Below, piece by piece: positions 34,370-42,816 of a stretch of 49,639 bases of DNA. Made by a program: the position numbers and the translations under genes. The notes beneath the pieces were generated by a model that worked only from the letters and a program-made list of their open reading frames with translations, was not told where the DNA came from and ran no database searches. Numbering within the stretch: the first letter of the stretch is position 1; every line of letters starts with the position of its first letter. This stretch comes from JACNIZ01 sp964344765 (GTDB lineage: Bacteria; Planctomycetota; UBA1135). Where the stretch lies: positions 1 to 49,639 of the forward strand of contig CAYFOM010000036.1 of NCBI GenBank assembly GCA_964344765.1, read 5' to 3'.

Positions 34370-35051
34370 GGCGCAGCTGCGCGTCGTTCGCGGCGACATT
34401 ACTCAACAAAACGTCGACGCAATCGTTAACGCTGCCAACGCCGAATTGGTCGGTGGCGGTGGCGTCGACGGCGCCATTCATGCCGCCGCCGGACCGGAGT
34501 TAATGGAAGCATGCCGCGCGCACGGTTGTTGTCCTACCGGATCTGCGGTGTTTACGCCGGGCTATGCGCTGCCAGCCACCTACGTCATCCACGCGGTCGG
34601 TCCAATTTGGCAGGGCGGCTTGATGGGTGAAGCGCTGTTGTTGGAATCTTGCTACCGCAAGTGCATGGAAATCGCGGCGGCATTGCAATTGCGCAGCATC
34701 GCATTTTCGGCGATCTCGTGCGGCGTTTATGGCTATCCCATCGATCAAGCGGCGAACATTGCGGTGCAAACCGTAACCAAGATGGCTGCCGATTGCCCGA
34801 CGTTGAAGCAAATTGATTTTGTTTGCTTTGGCGACCAGGTCAGCCACGCATACCAGCCACGCATACCAGCAGGCGTTGAAGGCTTAACGGCCTTCACCTT
34901 TGGCTTCCAAAACGTCGTTCAGCTTTTCTTCGGGTACCTGCAAGTCAAAAGTCTGCACGCCGATTTGCTCCTTGACCACGATGGAAGTACCGGCGCCGAA
35001 GCTTTGAGTGCGAATGCTTGGCGGGTCGGTGGAACGGATGATCACATCTAG
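34356..35051 (+). CDS. Macrodomain (ADP-ribose-binding/hydrolase) protein with frameshifted tail
   Basis: Residues 1-167 form a MacroD-like domain: VRGDITQQNVDAIVNAANAELVGGGGVDGAIHAAAGP, TPGYALPATYVIHAVGP and AFSAISCGVYGYPIDQAA. It should bind ADP-ribose and could remove ADP-ribose from proteins or hydrolyse O-acetyl-ADP-ribose. After ...FGDQVSHAYQ a 13-bp tandem duplication shifts the frame, adding 64 residues read from the antisense of the next gene. Without one repeat unit the frame would end QALKA-stop at about 172 aa, the normal family length. The start overlaps the VCBS stop by 14 nt. The domain itself is intact, so activity may remain. Confidence 0.78.
   Translation: MPASKAQLRVVRGDITQQNVDAIVNAANAELVGGGGVDGAIHAAAGPELMEACRAHGCCPTGSAVFTPGYALPATYVIHAVGPIWQGGLMGEALLLESCYRKCMEIAAALQLRSIAFSAISCGVYGYPIDQAANIAVQTVTKMAADCPTLKQIDFVCFGDQVSHAYQPRIPAGVEGLTAFTFGFQNVVQLFFGYLQVKSLHADLLLDHDGSTGAEALSANAWRVGGTDDHI
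34841..34869 (+). repeat. 13-bp tandem duplication in the macrodomain gene
   Basis: Period-13 repeat of CAGCCACGCATAC, 2.2 copies. As 13 is not a multiple of three it changes the reading frame. Removing one unit restores a stop at 34885-34887, which then overlaps the stop of the convergent gene. Confidence 0.85.
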
Positions 35052-37547
35052 ATTGACCCAGAACTGACCATGAGCCGGCACACGCAAAGTTGCAGTGCCG
35101 TCAGCACCGAATTCGGCACTCGTTTCAGCGGCGTATCCAGGAAGGATAAAGCCCATGTCATCCTCGCTGGTCGCGACGATATCTGAATCGACTTGTGGGA
35201 AAAGCTGCGCTCGCAAGGTGTAACCGCTCTGGTTGGCGAATTCGGTCGGAATGCGCAGTTGAATTTCCCAGCCATCGTTCAGGATTACGTCTTGGCTTTG
35301 CGACACCCGTTGGAGTTCTTCGACGCGATAACCCGAAGCTACAATGCTGATTTGCGGAAGCTCATCCATCAGGTAAAGCTCAAACTTGGCGTCTCTCGCG
35401 TGGATGGACCGTCCGCGATTCAAATAAGCCGACGCCTCGCTGCGCACCGCTTCGCCGCTGCTGTTAAACAAGCGCAGCTCTACGCGTTGCAGTCGGCCGC
35501 GCAAATCCAACTCGCGCCAATCGGGCGGAGTGCAGTCGCTGCCCAAGCTGAGTTGGACGTCTTTCACACGGGTAATCGGCTGCCCCTGCGGACCGTTTAG
35601 CGATAGCTCGGCGATTCCCATTTTCAACTCATTCAAACGGTAGGAATAGGCACCGGGTTGATCCGGAAGCGGCGTCAGTTCCGATGAAAAGTGATGGCGT
35701 GACCAGCGTTCGCCATCCTTGCGCACCACAGCGCTGACTTTCATTTTGTTCGCCGAAATATCGTCATCCAACCAAACTATGCCGGCCATAAACGCCGCCG
35801 GTTCTAGTTGAATTTCGACGGTCTCACCTTCTTGGACCGCAATGGTAGTGGAAGTAAAACCGGAAGCCTTAGCGACGATTTGCAAATTCAGGTCCGTTAC
35901 ATCGGCGTGCACGGCGAACTTTCCATCGCTGCCGCTGCGTGTTTGTCCGCCTTGCACCGGTGTCCAATAAGTGTGATCGGAGCCTTCGAAAGTTGTTTCG
36001 GACTTCAAGGTCAGCAGCGCACCTGCAACCGGTTCACCTTTGCCATTGGTCACGCGACCAGCAACGGAAAGCGGTAAAAGTTGCAGCGCGGAAGTGCCTA
36101 GGTCCAATTCGCCGTTGGGAAGTTGCGTCGGCATTTCCACGTTGCTGCTTAGGCTGGGGCCCTCGCCGGGGTGGAAAACCAAAACCAACCTCCGATAATC
36201 GACGACTTTGACCATTTCCTCGCCCGTTAACGGGAAAGAATAAGCACCATTTTCATCGGTGGTCAGGCGCAAGCGATCGCCACTGCGATGGGATCCGGTT
36301 TTGCTTTGCAGGCGCGCATCCAACTTAAGTTTCGCCGCAGGCTTGCCGTCGGCATGGGTCAACATTCCGCGCACATCGCAGCGGTTGGCCAGCACTATGT
36401 CGACGACAACCTCTTCGCCGGCGCGAACCGGCCCGTTGACGGTTTGCATTTCGCCTAGTTGTCCGGCTTGATGGCCGGCCATGACTTGCACTTGCTGATT
36501 CAGCGCCAAGTAGGGGAAGACCACCTCGCCGTTGCGCATCGGCACCTTCAACGGATTGCTTGCGCGACCGCCATCGGCATCTTCGCTGACCCGTTCGATT
36601 GCCGCCCAACATTCCATCGCAACTAATTCGCCTTCGTCATCGAGCAAACGCAAGCGCAAACTGCCGTAATCAGGCAGGCGTAGTTCCAGCTGCTCGGTCG
36701 GTGGATCCTCGACCGAAAGCGGAACCTCGTGTTCTTCTTTGCTCGCCAATTCCGGCGGCAGCAGCATGGCTAAACCCAAGTACATATCGCCGCCCGGGCC
36801 GATGCCGTCTTGCAGGAAGACGTTTAGGTTTTTGAACGAAGCGATACCGTCGGCATCGGTGCGCACCATCATCAAATTGAATTCATAAAACTCGCTGCGG
36901 CTACGCAAAGCAACGGGCACGTCGATGGCGGGGGAGCCGTCGTTGTGCACCACTTTGACTTCGGCTGCGAAATCGGGCTGCAGCGCCACCACCCATTCCT
37001 CGGCGTTCGGATCTAAGTTGAAGGCCAGCGTGGTTTGGCCGCCGTTGCGCGCAAACAACACTGCGCCGCGATCCATCGGTCGGCGCACCGCAGTTTTGCC
37101 GTCGTCATCACTGCGGTAATGCACGCCGTATTCCATGCAAATCTCTTCCAGACTGGTATTGCCGGATTGGAACTTCGCCTCCAACTCAGCTTCGTCGTAA
37201 TCGCTGGGATAAAGCGCAAAAACATCCGTCTTCGGCAGCGGGTTGCCGCTGGCTTCATCGATGGTCCGCACCGGGATCGAATCCGGACCGCTGGCAGCCG
37301 GTTGGATGTCATCGGCCGGGGCTTCGGCGACGGTTTCCGATTCGGTGCGCTGCAATCCTTCGTCATCGGCCGGCTGCGGCGCAGGCACAGGATCTTGGGT
37401 TGGGGTTTCCGCCTGTTCCGGCGCTTCGGCCACGGAAACCTGTTCGGGATCAATTTCGAACGGTTCCATAGGCTCGGCGGGCCACAACAGATAAATCGAA
37501 AGCAGGGCCAATAGAGCGACCAGTACCGCGAGGATCGAGCGAGACAT
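34884..37547 (-). CDS. Large secreted protein with carboxypeptidase-regulatory-like beta-sandwich modules
   Basis: 887 aa. An N-terminal membrane anchor (ILAVLVALLALLSIYLLWP, about 4-22) is followed by an acidic Pro/Glu/Ala linker (about 25-95). Several Ig-like modules follow. Clear examples are VRGMLTHADGKPAAKLKLDARL with DENGAYSFPL (about 390-440) and SVAGRVTNGKGEPVAGALLTLKS with GSDGKFAVHADV (about 505-560), the pattern of CarboxypepD_reg-like domains. No catalytic motif is seen. Such multi-module envelope proteins are frequent in Planctomycetota. The stop now lies inside the shifted macrodomain tail on the other strand. Confidence 0.72.
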   Translation of the reverse strand: MSRSILAVLVALLALLSIYLLWPAEPMEPFEIDPEQVSVAEAPEQAETPTQDPVPAPQPADDEGLQRTESETVAEAPADDIQPAASGPDSIPVRTIDEASGNPLPKTDVFALYPSDYDEAELEAKFQSGNTSLEEICMEYGVHYRSDDDGKTAVRRPMDRGAVLFARNGGQTTLAFNLDPNAEEWVVALQPDFAAEVKVVHNDGSPAIDVPVALRSRSEFYEFNLMMVRTDADGIASFKNLNVFLQDGIGPGGDMYLGLAMLLPPELASKEEHEVPLSVEDPPTEQLELRLPDYGSLRLRLLDDEGELVAMECWAAIERVSEDADGGRASNPLKVPMRNGEVVFPYLALNQQVQVMAGHQAGQLGEMQTVNGPVRAGEEVVVDIVLANRCDVRGMLTHADGKPAAKLKLDARLQSKTGSHRSGDRLRLTTDENGAYSFPLTGEEMVKVVDYRRLVLVFHPGEGPSLSSNVEMPTQLPNGELDLGTSALQLLPLSVAGRVTNGKGEPVAGALLTLKSETTFEGSDHTYWTPVQGGQTRSGSDGKFAVHADVTDLNLQIVAKASGFTSTTIAVQEGETVEIQLEPAAFMAGIVWLDDDISANKMKVSAVVRKDGERWSRHHFSSELTPLPDQPGAYSYRLNELKMGIAELSLNGPQGQPITRVKDVQLSLGSDCTPPDWRELDLRGRLQRVELRLFNSSGEAVRSEASAYLNRGRSIHARDAKFELYLMDELPQISIVASGYRVEELQRVSQSQDVILNDGWEIQLRIPTEFANQSGYTLRAQLFPQVDSDIVATSEDDMGFILPGYAAETSAEFGADGTATLRVPAHGQFWVNLDVIIRSTDPPSIRTQSFGAGTSIVVKEQIGVQTFDLQVPEEKLNDVLEAKGEGR

Positions 37548-37612
37548 AGTGCGATCATATCAAGCGCCAAATGGAGCGAATTTGTTGATTCATGGAGGTC
37601 ACGGCTTAATCT

Positions 37613-38320
37613 ATGAGCATGACTTCCAGCAAACCGCACGTCGTCGTGCTCAGCGGCGCAGGGGTCAGCGCCGAAAGCGGGCTCAAGACTTTCCGCGACA
37701 GCGATGGGCTGTGGGAGAACCATCACGTCGAGGACGTGGCAACTCCGCAGGCTTGGCGCAAAGACCCGGAATTGGTCCAGCGCTTTTACAACGAACGTCG
37801 TCGCCAGGTCGTCGCCGCCCAACCCAACGCCGCGCATTTGGCGCTGGCCGAGCTGGAAACTCACTGCCCGGTTTCGGTGATCACGCAAAACATCGACGAT
37901 TTGCACGAGCGCGCCGGCTCGAGCAAGGTGCTGCATTTGCACGGCGAAATTCTCAAAGCGCGCAGTTCGCGGAACGAGCATTTGCTCTACGAAACCAACG
38001 GCGACGACATTGAGATGGGTCAAAAGTGTGAACTCGGTAGCCAACTCCGCCCGCACGTGGTGTGGTTTGGCGAGGCGGTTCCGGCAATGGAAGAAGCAAT
38101 GCAATGGGTGCGCAAAGCCGACGTTTTACTGGTCGTCGGAACCTCGTTGGCGGTTTACCCGGCGGCGTCGTTGGTCAATTTTGCGCCACCAAGTGCCGAG
38201 TTGGTCGTCATCGATCCGGTCGCGCCGCCAGTTCCGCGCGCCAATGTGCGCACCATGCAGCTGCCGGCTACCGTCGGCGTTCCCGAATGGGTAGCGGAGG
38301 TGCAAAGCGGTGCGCTATAG
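37613..38320 (+). CDS. cobB: NAD-dependent protein deacylase (sirtuin, CobB-like, zinc-Cys-less)
   Basis: 235 aa. NAD-binding GAGVSAESGLKTFRD, TQNIDDLHERAG, the catalytic His in LHLHGE, VVWFGEAVP and VVGTSLAVYPAA are all present. FYNERRR carries the Tyr-x-x-Arg pair of class III (SIRT5/CobB) enzymes that accept succinyl- or other acyl-lysine. The four zinc Cys usual in CobB are missing. The stretch after LHGE has only one Cys (GQKCELGSQLRP), as in Bacteroidetes-type zinc-less sirtuins. The gene overlaps the downstream GNAT start, and acetyltransferase plus deacylase side by side suggests a lysine acylation pair. Confidence 0.88.
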   Translation: MSMTSSKPHVVVLSGAGVSAESGLKTFRDSDGLWENHHVEDVATPQAWRKDPELVQRFYNERRRQVVAAQPNAAHLALAELETHCPVSVITQNIDDLHERAGSSKVLHLHGEILKARSSRNEHLLYETNGDDIEMGQKCELGSQLRPHVVWFGEAVPAMEEAMQWVRKADVLLVVGTSLAVYPAASLVNFAPPSAELVVIDPVAPPVPRANVRTMQLPATVGVPEWVAEVQSGAL

Positions 38321-39398
38321 GGCGATTGAACCGCGCGATCAGCAAAGCGTGGCCGACGGCATTTGGCAGGTTTATGAAACCTTCGATTGCGTCGGCCCCG
38401 GCTATGGACCCAATGATCCGGACATGCAGGATTTGCATGCTTTCTATAACCAACCAGGCAGTTCTTACATCGTGGCCGAGCGCGACGGCGTGGTCGTCGG
38501 CGGTTGCGGTTTTGCCGCTTTCGGTCCGCCGGAGGAAGCCACTTGTGAGTTGCGCAAACTCTTTCTTTTGCCCGAAGCGCGCGGCGAGGGTGCCGGTCGC
38601 GAATTGTTGCAACGCACGTTGGAGAAAGCGCAGCAGATGAAATATCGCCAGTGTTATTTAGAAACCGTCGAACGCATGGAAGTGGCGTGTCAGCTTTATC
38701 AAAAGTTTGGTTTTCAAGAACTCAACGAGGCGATGTTTGGCGGCGGCCATCACGCTTGTGATCGCAAGTTTCTCAAGATCTTCCCAACACTGTTGCTGCT
38801 GCTGAGCCTGTTTTGGATCCCGTCTTGCGCTTCGCAATCCTTCGTACCGCCGACCACCGAGGTGGTTGCCATGCCGGAGCTGCGTGAAGAGTTAATCACC
38901 ATGCATTTGATTAACGAACAGCTACGCGAAGAATTGATTCGTATCGGCATAGAGAATTTGCGGTTGAAGGATATTTATCGCCAAGAATCCTTGGATCGCA
39001 TGCACAGTTCCAGGTTGAAAGAAATCCTGGCTCATCACGGCTGGCCCGGCAAAGACTTGGTCGGTACCGACGGCGCCGAAGCCGCGTTTCGTCTAGCTGA
39101 GCGCAGTCACCGTGAACCGCAGTTTCAGCGCGAGTGTCTAGAACTGATGGCGTCGGCAATGCAGCGCGGTCAAGTGGCCCCGGCCAACTATGCGGAGTTG
39201 TTCGATCGTGTGCAAGTGGCTGCAGGGCGCTTGCAGCGATTTGGCACGCAAGCGCGGATCAACAACGGCAAATTGGAGTTTTACGCAATCGAGGATCCCG
39301 GTCGCGTCGATTCGCGCCGTGCCAAGATGGGCATGGTTTCAATGGCTGAGTACCGGCGCCAACTCGAGCAGGCTTATTTGATTCGCGAACAGGAATAG
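38310..39398 (+). CDS. GNAT acetyltransferase fused to a DUF6624 lipoprotein
   Basis: 362 aa, GTG start with GGAGG 9 nt upstream inside the sirtuin gene. Residues 1-150 are a GNAT domain with the acetyl-CoA loop LPEARGEGAGRELL and a terminal YQKFGFQELNEAMFGGGHHACDRKFLKIF, a normal GNAT end. Without a stop it runs into a hydrophobic segment (PTLLLLLSLFWIPSC, lipobox-like IPSC) and a DUF6624 domain (about 185-362) with HHGWPGKDLVGTDGAEAAFRLAERS, FGTQ and RVDSRRAKMGMVSMAEY. This looks like two adjacent genes joined by loss of a stop codon. Topology would put GNAT inside and DUF6624 outside. A non-ATG internal start for the second half cannot be excluded. Confidence 0.75.
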   Translation: MRYRAIEPRDQQSVADGIWQVYETFDCVGPGYGPNDPDMQDLHAFYNQPGSSYIVAERDGVVVGGCGFAAFGPPEEATCELRKLFLLPEARGEGAGRELLQRTLEKAQQMKYRQCYLETVERMEVACQLYQKFGFQELNEAMFGGGHHACDRKFLKIFPTLLLLLSLFWIPSCASQSFVPPTTEVVAMPELREELITMHLINEQLREELIRIGIENLRLKDIYRQESLDRMHSSRLKEILAHHGWPGKDLVGTDGAEAAFRLAERSHREPQFQRECLELMASAMQRGQVAPANYAELFDRVQVAAGRLQRFGTQARINNGKLEFYAIEDPGRVDSRRAKMGMVSMAEYRRQLEQAYLIREQE

Positions 39399-40492
39399 TT
39401 CGCCAGCAGCGATTCCATTTGCGCGCGGTGATCCATCATCGATTGCGCCAGTTGGAATTGACTGCGCGCGCGATCCAGGTTTTGGTTGGGGCGGTGAATG
39501 CGGAAGTAGCCGTCGCCTTGCAAGTGGTCGGCGAGGAAGCGCGAGCCGGTTTCCATCGTGATTAAGATGCCGGAGAATACCAGCATTTGGCGTTCGTCCT
39601 GATTGAGGATGGGTTGCGCGCCGCGTAAATAGCCGCCGGCAAGCGCCTCAAACATTTCCATTTCTACCCGCACCTTGCTGAGGTCGGTTTCATCTTCGGG
39701 CGCACTGCACAGCATGGTGCGCATCATGTCGCCGAAGTCATAAAGCACCGAGCCCGGCATCACCGTGTCCAGGTCAATGACGCACAAACGTTGACCGGTG
39801 TCGGCGTCGAGCAAAACATTGCTCATTTTGGCATCGTTATGCACCGGCCGACTGGCGATGCGGCCGCTGTTCAAGCCATCGACGATCAAACCACTTTGCG
39901 GGGCGAAACGCTCGACGAATTCCAACTCAGCCTGCACGTCGGCGGCACGGCTGTGGCTGTCTTCCTGCGCCGCTTGCCGCAGGTCTTCCAAGCGTTTCGG
40001 CGTATGGTGGAAATCGGGAATGATGTCGTAGAGCGGTTCACCTGGCAGATCGGCAACCAATACTTGGAATTCGCCGAAGGCCAGCCCAGCCTGCTCCGCT
40101 TCTTCGGGCAGCGCAGCCGACTCGCGCATTTTCGACCCTTCGATGAATTCATAAGTGCGCCAAACATCGCGGTTCGGGCAATGCATAAACGGCTCGTCGC
40201 TCTTGGTCGGAACCAAGTTCAAAAAGCAGCTCTCGGTTTCGGCCAATTGCGAACTATGACGCTTGCTCGCCGCATGCTCACTGATGCGGCGGATGTTCTC
40301 CATAATCCAATCCGGCCGCGGGAAGACGTCGGCGTTGAGGCGCTGCAATAAGTAGCGCGGGCTGTCGGCGTCCTCGGTGGTGATTAAATAGGAATCATTA
40401 ATATGTCCGCCCGGATAAGACTCGGCGGATTTCAACGGAGCCGGCAGTTGGAATTGCGGCGCCATGTAGCGGGCGAGATCGAGGTCGGACAT
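39374..40492 (-). CDS. APH-family kinase resembling N-acetylhexosamine 1-kinase
   Basis: 372 aa. Aminoglycoside-phosphotransferase fold with GGHINDSYLI (nucleotide loop), catalytic loop HNDAKMSNVLLD and metal-binding VIDLDTVMPGSVLYDFGD. These are the form seen in NahK-type sugar 1-kinases rather than drug-resistance enzymes. It probably phosphorylates an amino sugar such as GlcNAc or GalNAc, but the exact sugar is unresolved. It lies 38 bp after the M48 peptidase gene on the same strand and overlaps the GNAT fusion gene tail to tail by 25 bp. Confidence 0.8.
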   Translation of the reverse strand: MSDLDLARYMAPQFQLPAPLKSAESYPGGHINDSYLITTEDADSPRYLLQRLNADVFPRPDWIMENIRRISEHAASKRHSSQLAETESCFLNLVPTKSDEPFMHCPNRDVWRTYEFIEGSKMRESAALPEEAEQAGLAFGEFQVLVADLPGEPLYDIIPDFHHTPKRLEDLRQAAQEDSHSRAADVQAELEFVERFAPQSGLIVDGLNSGRIASRPVHNDAKMSNVLLDADTGQRLCVIDLDTVMPGSVLYDFGDMMRTMLCSAPEDETDLSKVRVEMEMFEALAGGYLRGAQPILNQDERQMLVFSGILITMETGSRFLADHLQGDGYFRIHRPNQNLDRARSQFQLAQSMMDHRAQMESLLANYSCSRIK

Positions 40493-40530
40493 GAGGGAAT
40501 GATACGTCGCGAGGGGACTAGGGAGGGGGA

Positions 40531-41319
40531 TCAGTAAGAGACGTAGCCGAGTTTTTGCGCTTCGGCTTTGAGATCCTCGATGCGTTCTTCGGTCAGCGGG
40601 TGGGTCTGGAACATCGCGCCGAGACGAGTGCCGGAGCCGTACTCTGCGTGCATTTGTTCGAAGAATTCGTAAGCGCCTTCGGTGGTGCCGTACACCTTGT
40701 ACACCAGCGCCAATCCAAACTGATCGGCTTCGCGTTCCTGATCGCGCGAATGCTTCAGAGTGGCCAGCGACACGCTGTTTTCGAGCAACGACAGATCGCC
40801 GCTGCCGCCTAAGGCGCTTAACGCGAATCGGTAAATCAACGTGCGGCCTAACCGCTTCAACGCATGGCGATGTTGATGGTGCCCAAGTTCATGAGCGAGC
40901 ACAAATGCTAATCCGATCTCAGACTCCACTTCATCGAGCAAGCCGGGCGTTACGCCGATCAATCCACCGGGTACGGCAAATGCATTGGCGGCTTCCATTT
41001 CATCGAACAACACCAGACGGTAGGGCAGTGGACGTAAATCCGCGTCTTCGACCAGCCGGTCAAAAATGGATTGCACCCGTGCAAACTCGGGGTGGTTGCC
41101 GTTCTCCTGGCCGAGCTCTACCCAGTCAAAAAGTTCGGCTTCGGTTTCTTCAGAAATGCTGTTGGCAATGCCGTCGGCAATGGCGCCGAGGAGGAGGTAG
41201 CCGACAAAAAGCAAAATGGCGATCGACGCCAAGCCTTTGACCCAATCGTGGATCTTGAATTTGCCCTTCGAGATGTCGGCAGTTTTCTCGAGCGGTTTCG
41301 GAACAAATTCGGCACTCAC
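40531..41319 (-). CDS. M48-family membrane zinc metalloprotease
   Basis: 262 aa. One N-terminal membrane helix (about 30-50, LASIAILLFVGYLLLGAIADGIA). The peptidase core has the zinc site HELGHHQHRH and the downstream Glu ligand in DQEREADQFG, as in HtpX/Oma1/BepA relatives. It likely cleaves misfolded envelope proteins. The start is GTG 41319, chosen because CCTCC at 41327-41331 reads GGAGG on the coding strand, 7 nt upstream. The longer frame to 41373 would overlap the upstream YbjQ-like gene. Third gene of a YbjQ-YbjQ-M48 set. Confidence 0.88.
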   Translation of the reverse strand: MSAEFVPKPLEKTADISKGKFKIHDWVKGLASIAILLFVGYLLLGAIADGIANSISEETEAELFDWVELGQENGNHPEFARVQSIFDRLVEDADLRPLPYRLVLFDEMEAANAFAVPGGLIGVTPGLLDEVESEIGLAFVLAHELGHHQHRHALKRLGRTLIYRFALSALGGSGDLSLLENSVSLATLKHSRDQEREADQFGLALVYKVYGTTEGAYEFFEQMHAEYGSGTRLGAMFQTHPLTEERIEDLKAEAQKLGYVSY

Positions 41320-41321
41320 CG

Positions 41322-41903
41322 CTAGACCTCCACCGGCGGCCGATGACCGTACTCTTTTTCCCAAGTCCGCCAAATGGATTTGCGCTCGACCGGCGGTTCG
41401 GCGGCGGCTTCCTCAAACAAGCCTTCCTCAATTTTTTCACCGAATCGAACCCCGGTGCCATAGGCGACGACTTCTACCGTGCCCATGCCGTTACCGGCGG
41501 AGTTGGCAATGGTCGAGGTTTCGAAGCGGAAGTTCAAAATCAGATCCGCCTCTGGCCACGATTCAATCATGCGCAACTTGGCCTCGCGCCGCGCGCGGTC
41601 CAACAACGACCCATAAGCATGCACTTCGCCGCCAAACAGTCCGCGCAACCATCCCAAAAACCGTTTGAAGTGATCCACCGAAACCACCACCGAACCCAGC
41701 ACCAACCTGCTTTCTTCCACCCGTCGATCGGTTGGCATCAAGCGCCGCTCCGACGTAATCGGCAACTGCAAAACCTGCTGCTCGCGCCGGTGAATCGAAG
41801 AATAGTGGCGACGTTCGGCAACGCGCCCAAACACCCATCCTAAAAATAATAGGAAGAGCGGAATCCCGATCTGAATCACCAAGGTGACGACGTTGGGATC
41901 CAT
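41322..41903 (-). CDS. YbjQ-family protein with N-terminal membrane anchor
   Basis: 193 aa. A membrane helix at about 6-26 (VTLVIQIGIPLFLLFLGWVFG) and a basic linker precede a YbjQ/DUF74-type domain (about 50-165) with VLGSVVVSVDHFKRF, EVHAYGSLLDRARREAKLRMIE, DLILNFRFETS and the closing EVVAYGTGVRF. This mirrors the single-domain YbjQ protein 6 nt upstream. The family forms pentamers of unknown function. The neighbouring M48 peptidase suggests an envelope quality-control role, as in other YbjQ-peptidase pairs. Confidence 0.78.
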   Translation of the reverse strand: MDPNVVTLVIQIGIPLFLLFLGWVFGRVAERRHYSSIHRREQQVLQLPITSERRLMPTDRRVEESRLVLGSVVVSVDHFKRFLGWLRGLFGGEVHAYGSLLDRARREAKLRMIESWPEADLILNFRFETSTIANSAGNGMGTVEVVAYGTGVRFGEKIEEGLFEEAAAEPPVERKSIWRTWEKEYGHRPPVEV

Positions 41904-41909
41904 GGTCTG

Positions 41910-42224
41910 TTACTCCGCAAGCACTGCGGTTCCATAACAAAGAATTTCCGATGCTCCGGCAGCAACCGAAGAGGTGGCAAAGCGCACGTTAACCACCGCA
42001 TTGGCACCCAGCTCTTCCGCTTGTTGAATCATGCGCTGAAATGCTTGGTCGCGCGATTCCTGCAACAGCTCGGTATAGCCGCGCAGTTCGCCGCCAACGA
42101 TGTTTTTCAAACCCGCGGCAAAGTCACGGCCGAGATGCTTCGCGCGAATGGTGCTGCCTTGCACGATCCCATAGTGCTCAACGATGGTCCTTCCCGGCAC
42201 CGTCTCGATGTTGGTCGTGATCAT
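41910..42224 (-). CDS. YbjQ-family protein
   Basis: 104 aa. Typical YbjQ/DUF74 chain: MITTNIETVPGRTIVEHYGIVQGSTI, GGELRGYTELLQESRDQAFQRMIQQAEELGANAVVNVRF and a closing EILCYGTAVL. Cytosolic, with no known biochemical activity. ATG 42224 is used, since the codon before it is TTG. First gene of the three-gene unit. Confidence 0.88.
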   Translation of the reverse strand: MITTNIETVPGRTIVEHYGIVQGSTIRAKHLGRDFAAGLKNIVGGELRGYTELLQESRDQAFQRMIQQAEELGANAVVNVRFATSSVAAGASEILCYGTAVLAE

Positions 42225-42308
42225 CAAACCATTCTAGCCTGCCTGCAGGCGTCGACGTAGCCCGGACTCGTTAGGCTTTAGCAACCGCCAACCCCGACTC
42301 CTTCGACG

Positions 42309-42728
42309 ATGACTGTGCAAATTACTCTGGCCTATCAAGGCGAACTCCGATGCCAAGCCGACCACGGCCCATCCGGCGTGCAACTTCACACCGATGCACC
42401 GGTGGACAACTGCGGCAAAGGTGAGTCTTTTTCGCCGACCGATCTCGTGGCCACCGCATTGGGAGCGTGCATCTTGACCATTTTGGGCATCCAAGCACAA
42501 AAGCACGGGCTGGCTTTGGAGGGCACGCGGGTCGAGGTCGAAAAGCACATGGCTGCCGCTCCGTTGCGCCGGATCGCCAAGCTGCCGGTCCATGTTTACC
42601 TTTCCATTCCGCTGGAACCACGCTTTCAAACTCTATTCACCCGCGCCGCCGAAACCTGTCCCGTGCACCAAAGCCTGCGCGAAGACATCGAGCGGCCGAT
42701 CCATTTCCATTGGAAAAACGCCGATTAG
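42309..42728 (+). CDS. OsmC-family peroxiredoxin-like protein
   Basis: 139 aa. The two catalytic Cys of the family are visible: one in LVATALGACILTILG and one in RAAETCPVHQSL. OsmC proteins reduce organic hydroperoxides, using lipoylated partners or thiols. Divergent from the YbjQ gene. Confidence 0.9.
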   Translation: MTVQITLAYQGELRCQADHGPSGVQLHTDAPVDNCGKGESFSPTDLVATALGACILTILGIQAQKHGLALEGTRVEVEKHMAAAPLRRIAKLPVHVYLSIPLEPRFQTLFTRAAETCPVHQSLREDIERPIHFHWKNAD

Positions 42729-42816
42729 GTGGGTGAGCCGGCGGTTTTCATCGCCAAAGTAGCGGCTGCGCTCTATTTAGGAGATTGCCCTATTGCGCCG
42801 ATAGAGAAGGAGAGCC

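Noticed and set aside
37013..38104. 363-codon minus-strand open frame joining the sirtuin antisense to the large secreted protein region
   Set aside because: Overlaps two well-supported genes; composition is Arg-rich shadow-like.
39374..40492. Aminoglycoside-resistance kinase
   Set aside because: The fold is APH-like, but the catalytic and metal loops resemble sugar 1-kinases; no resistance function is supported.
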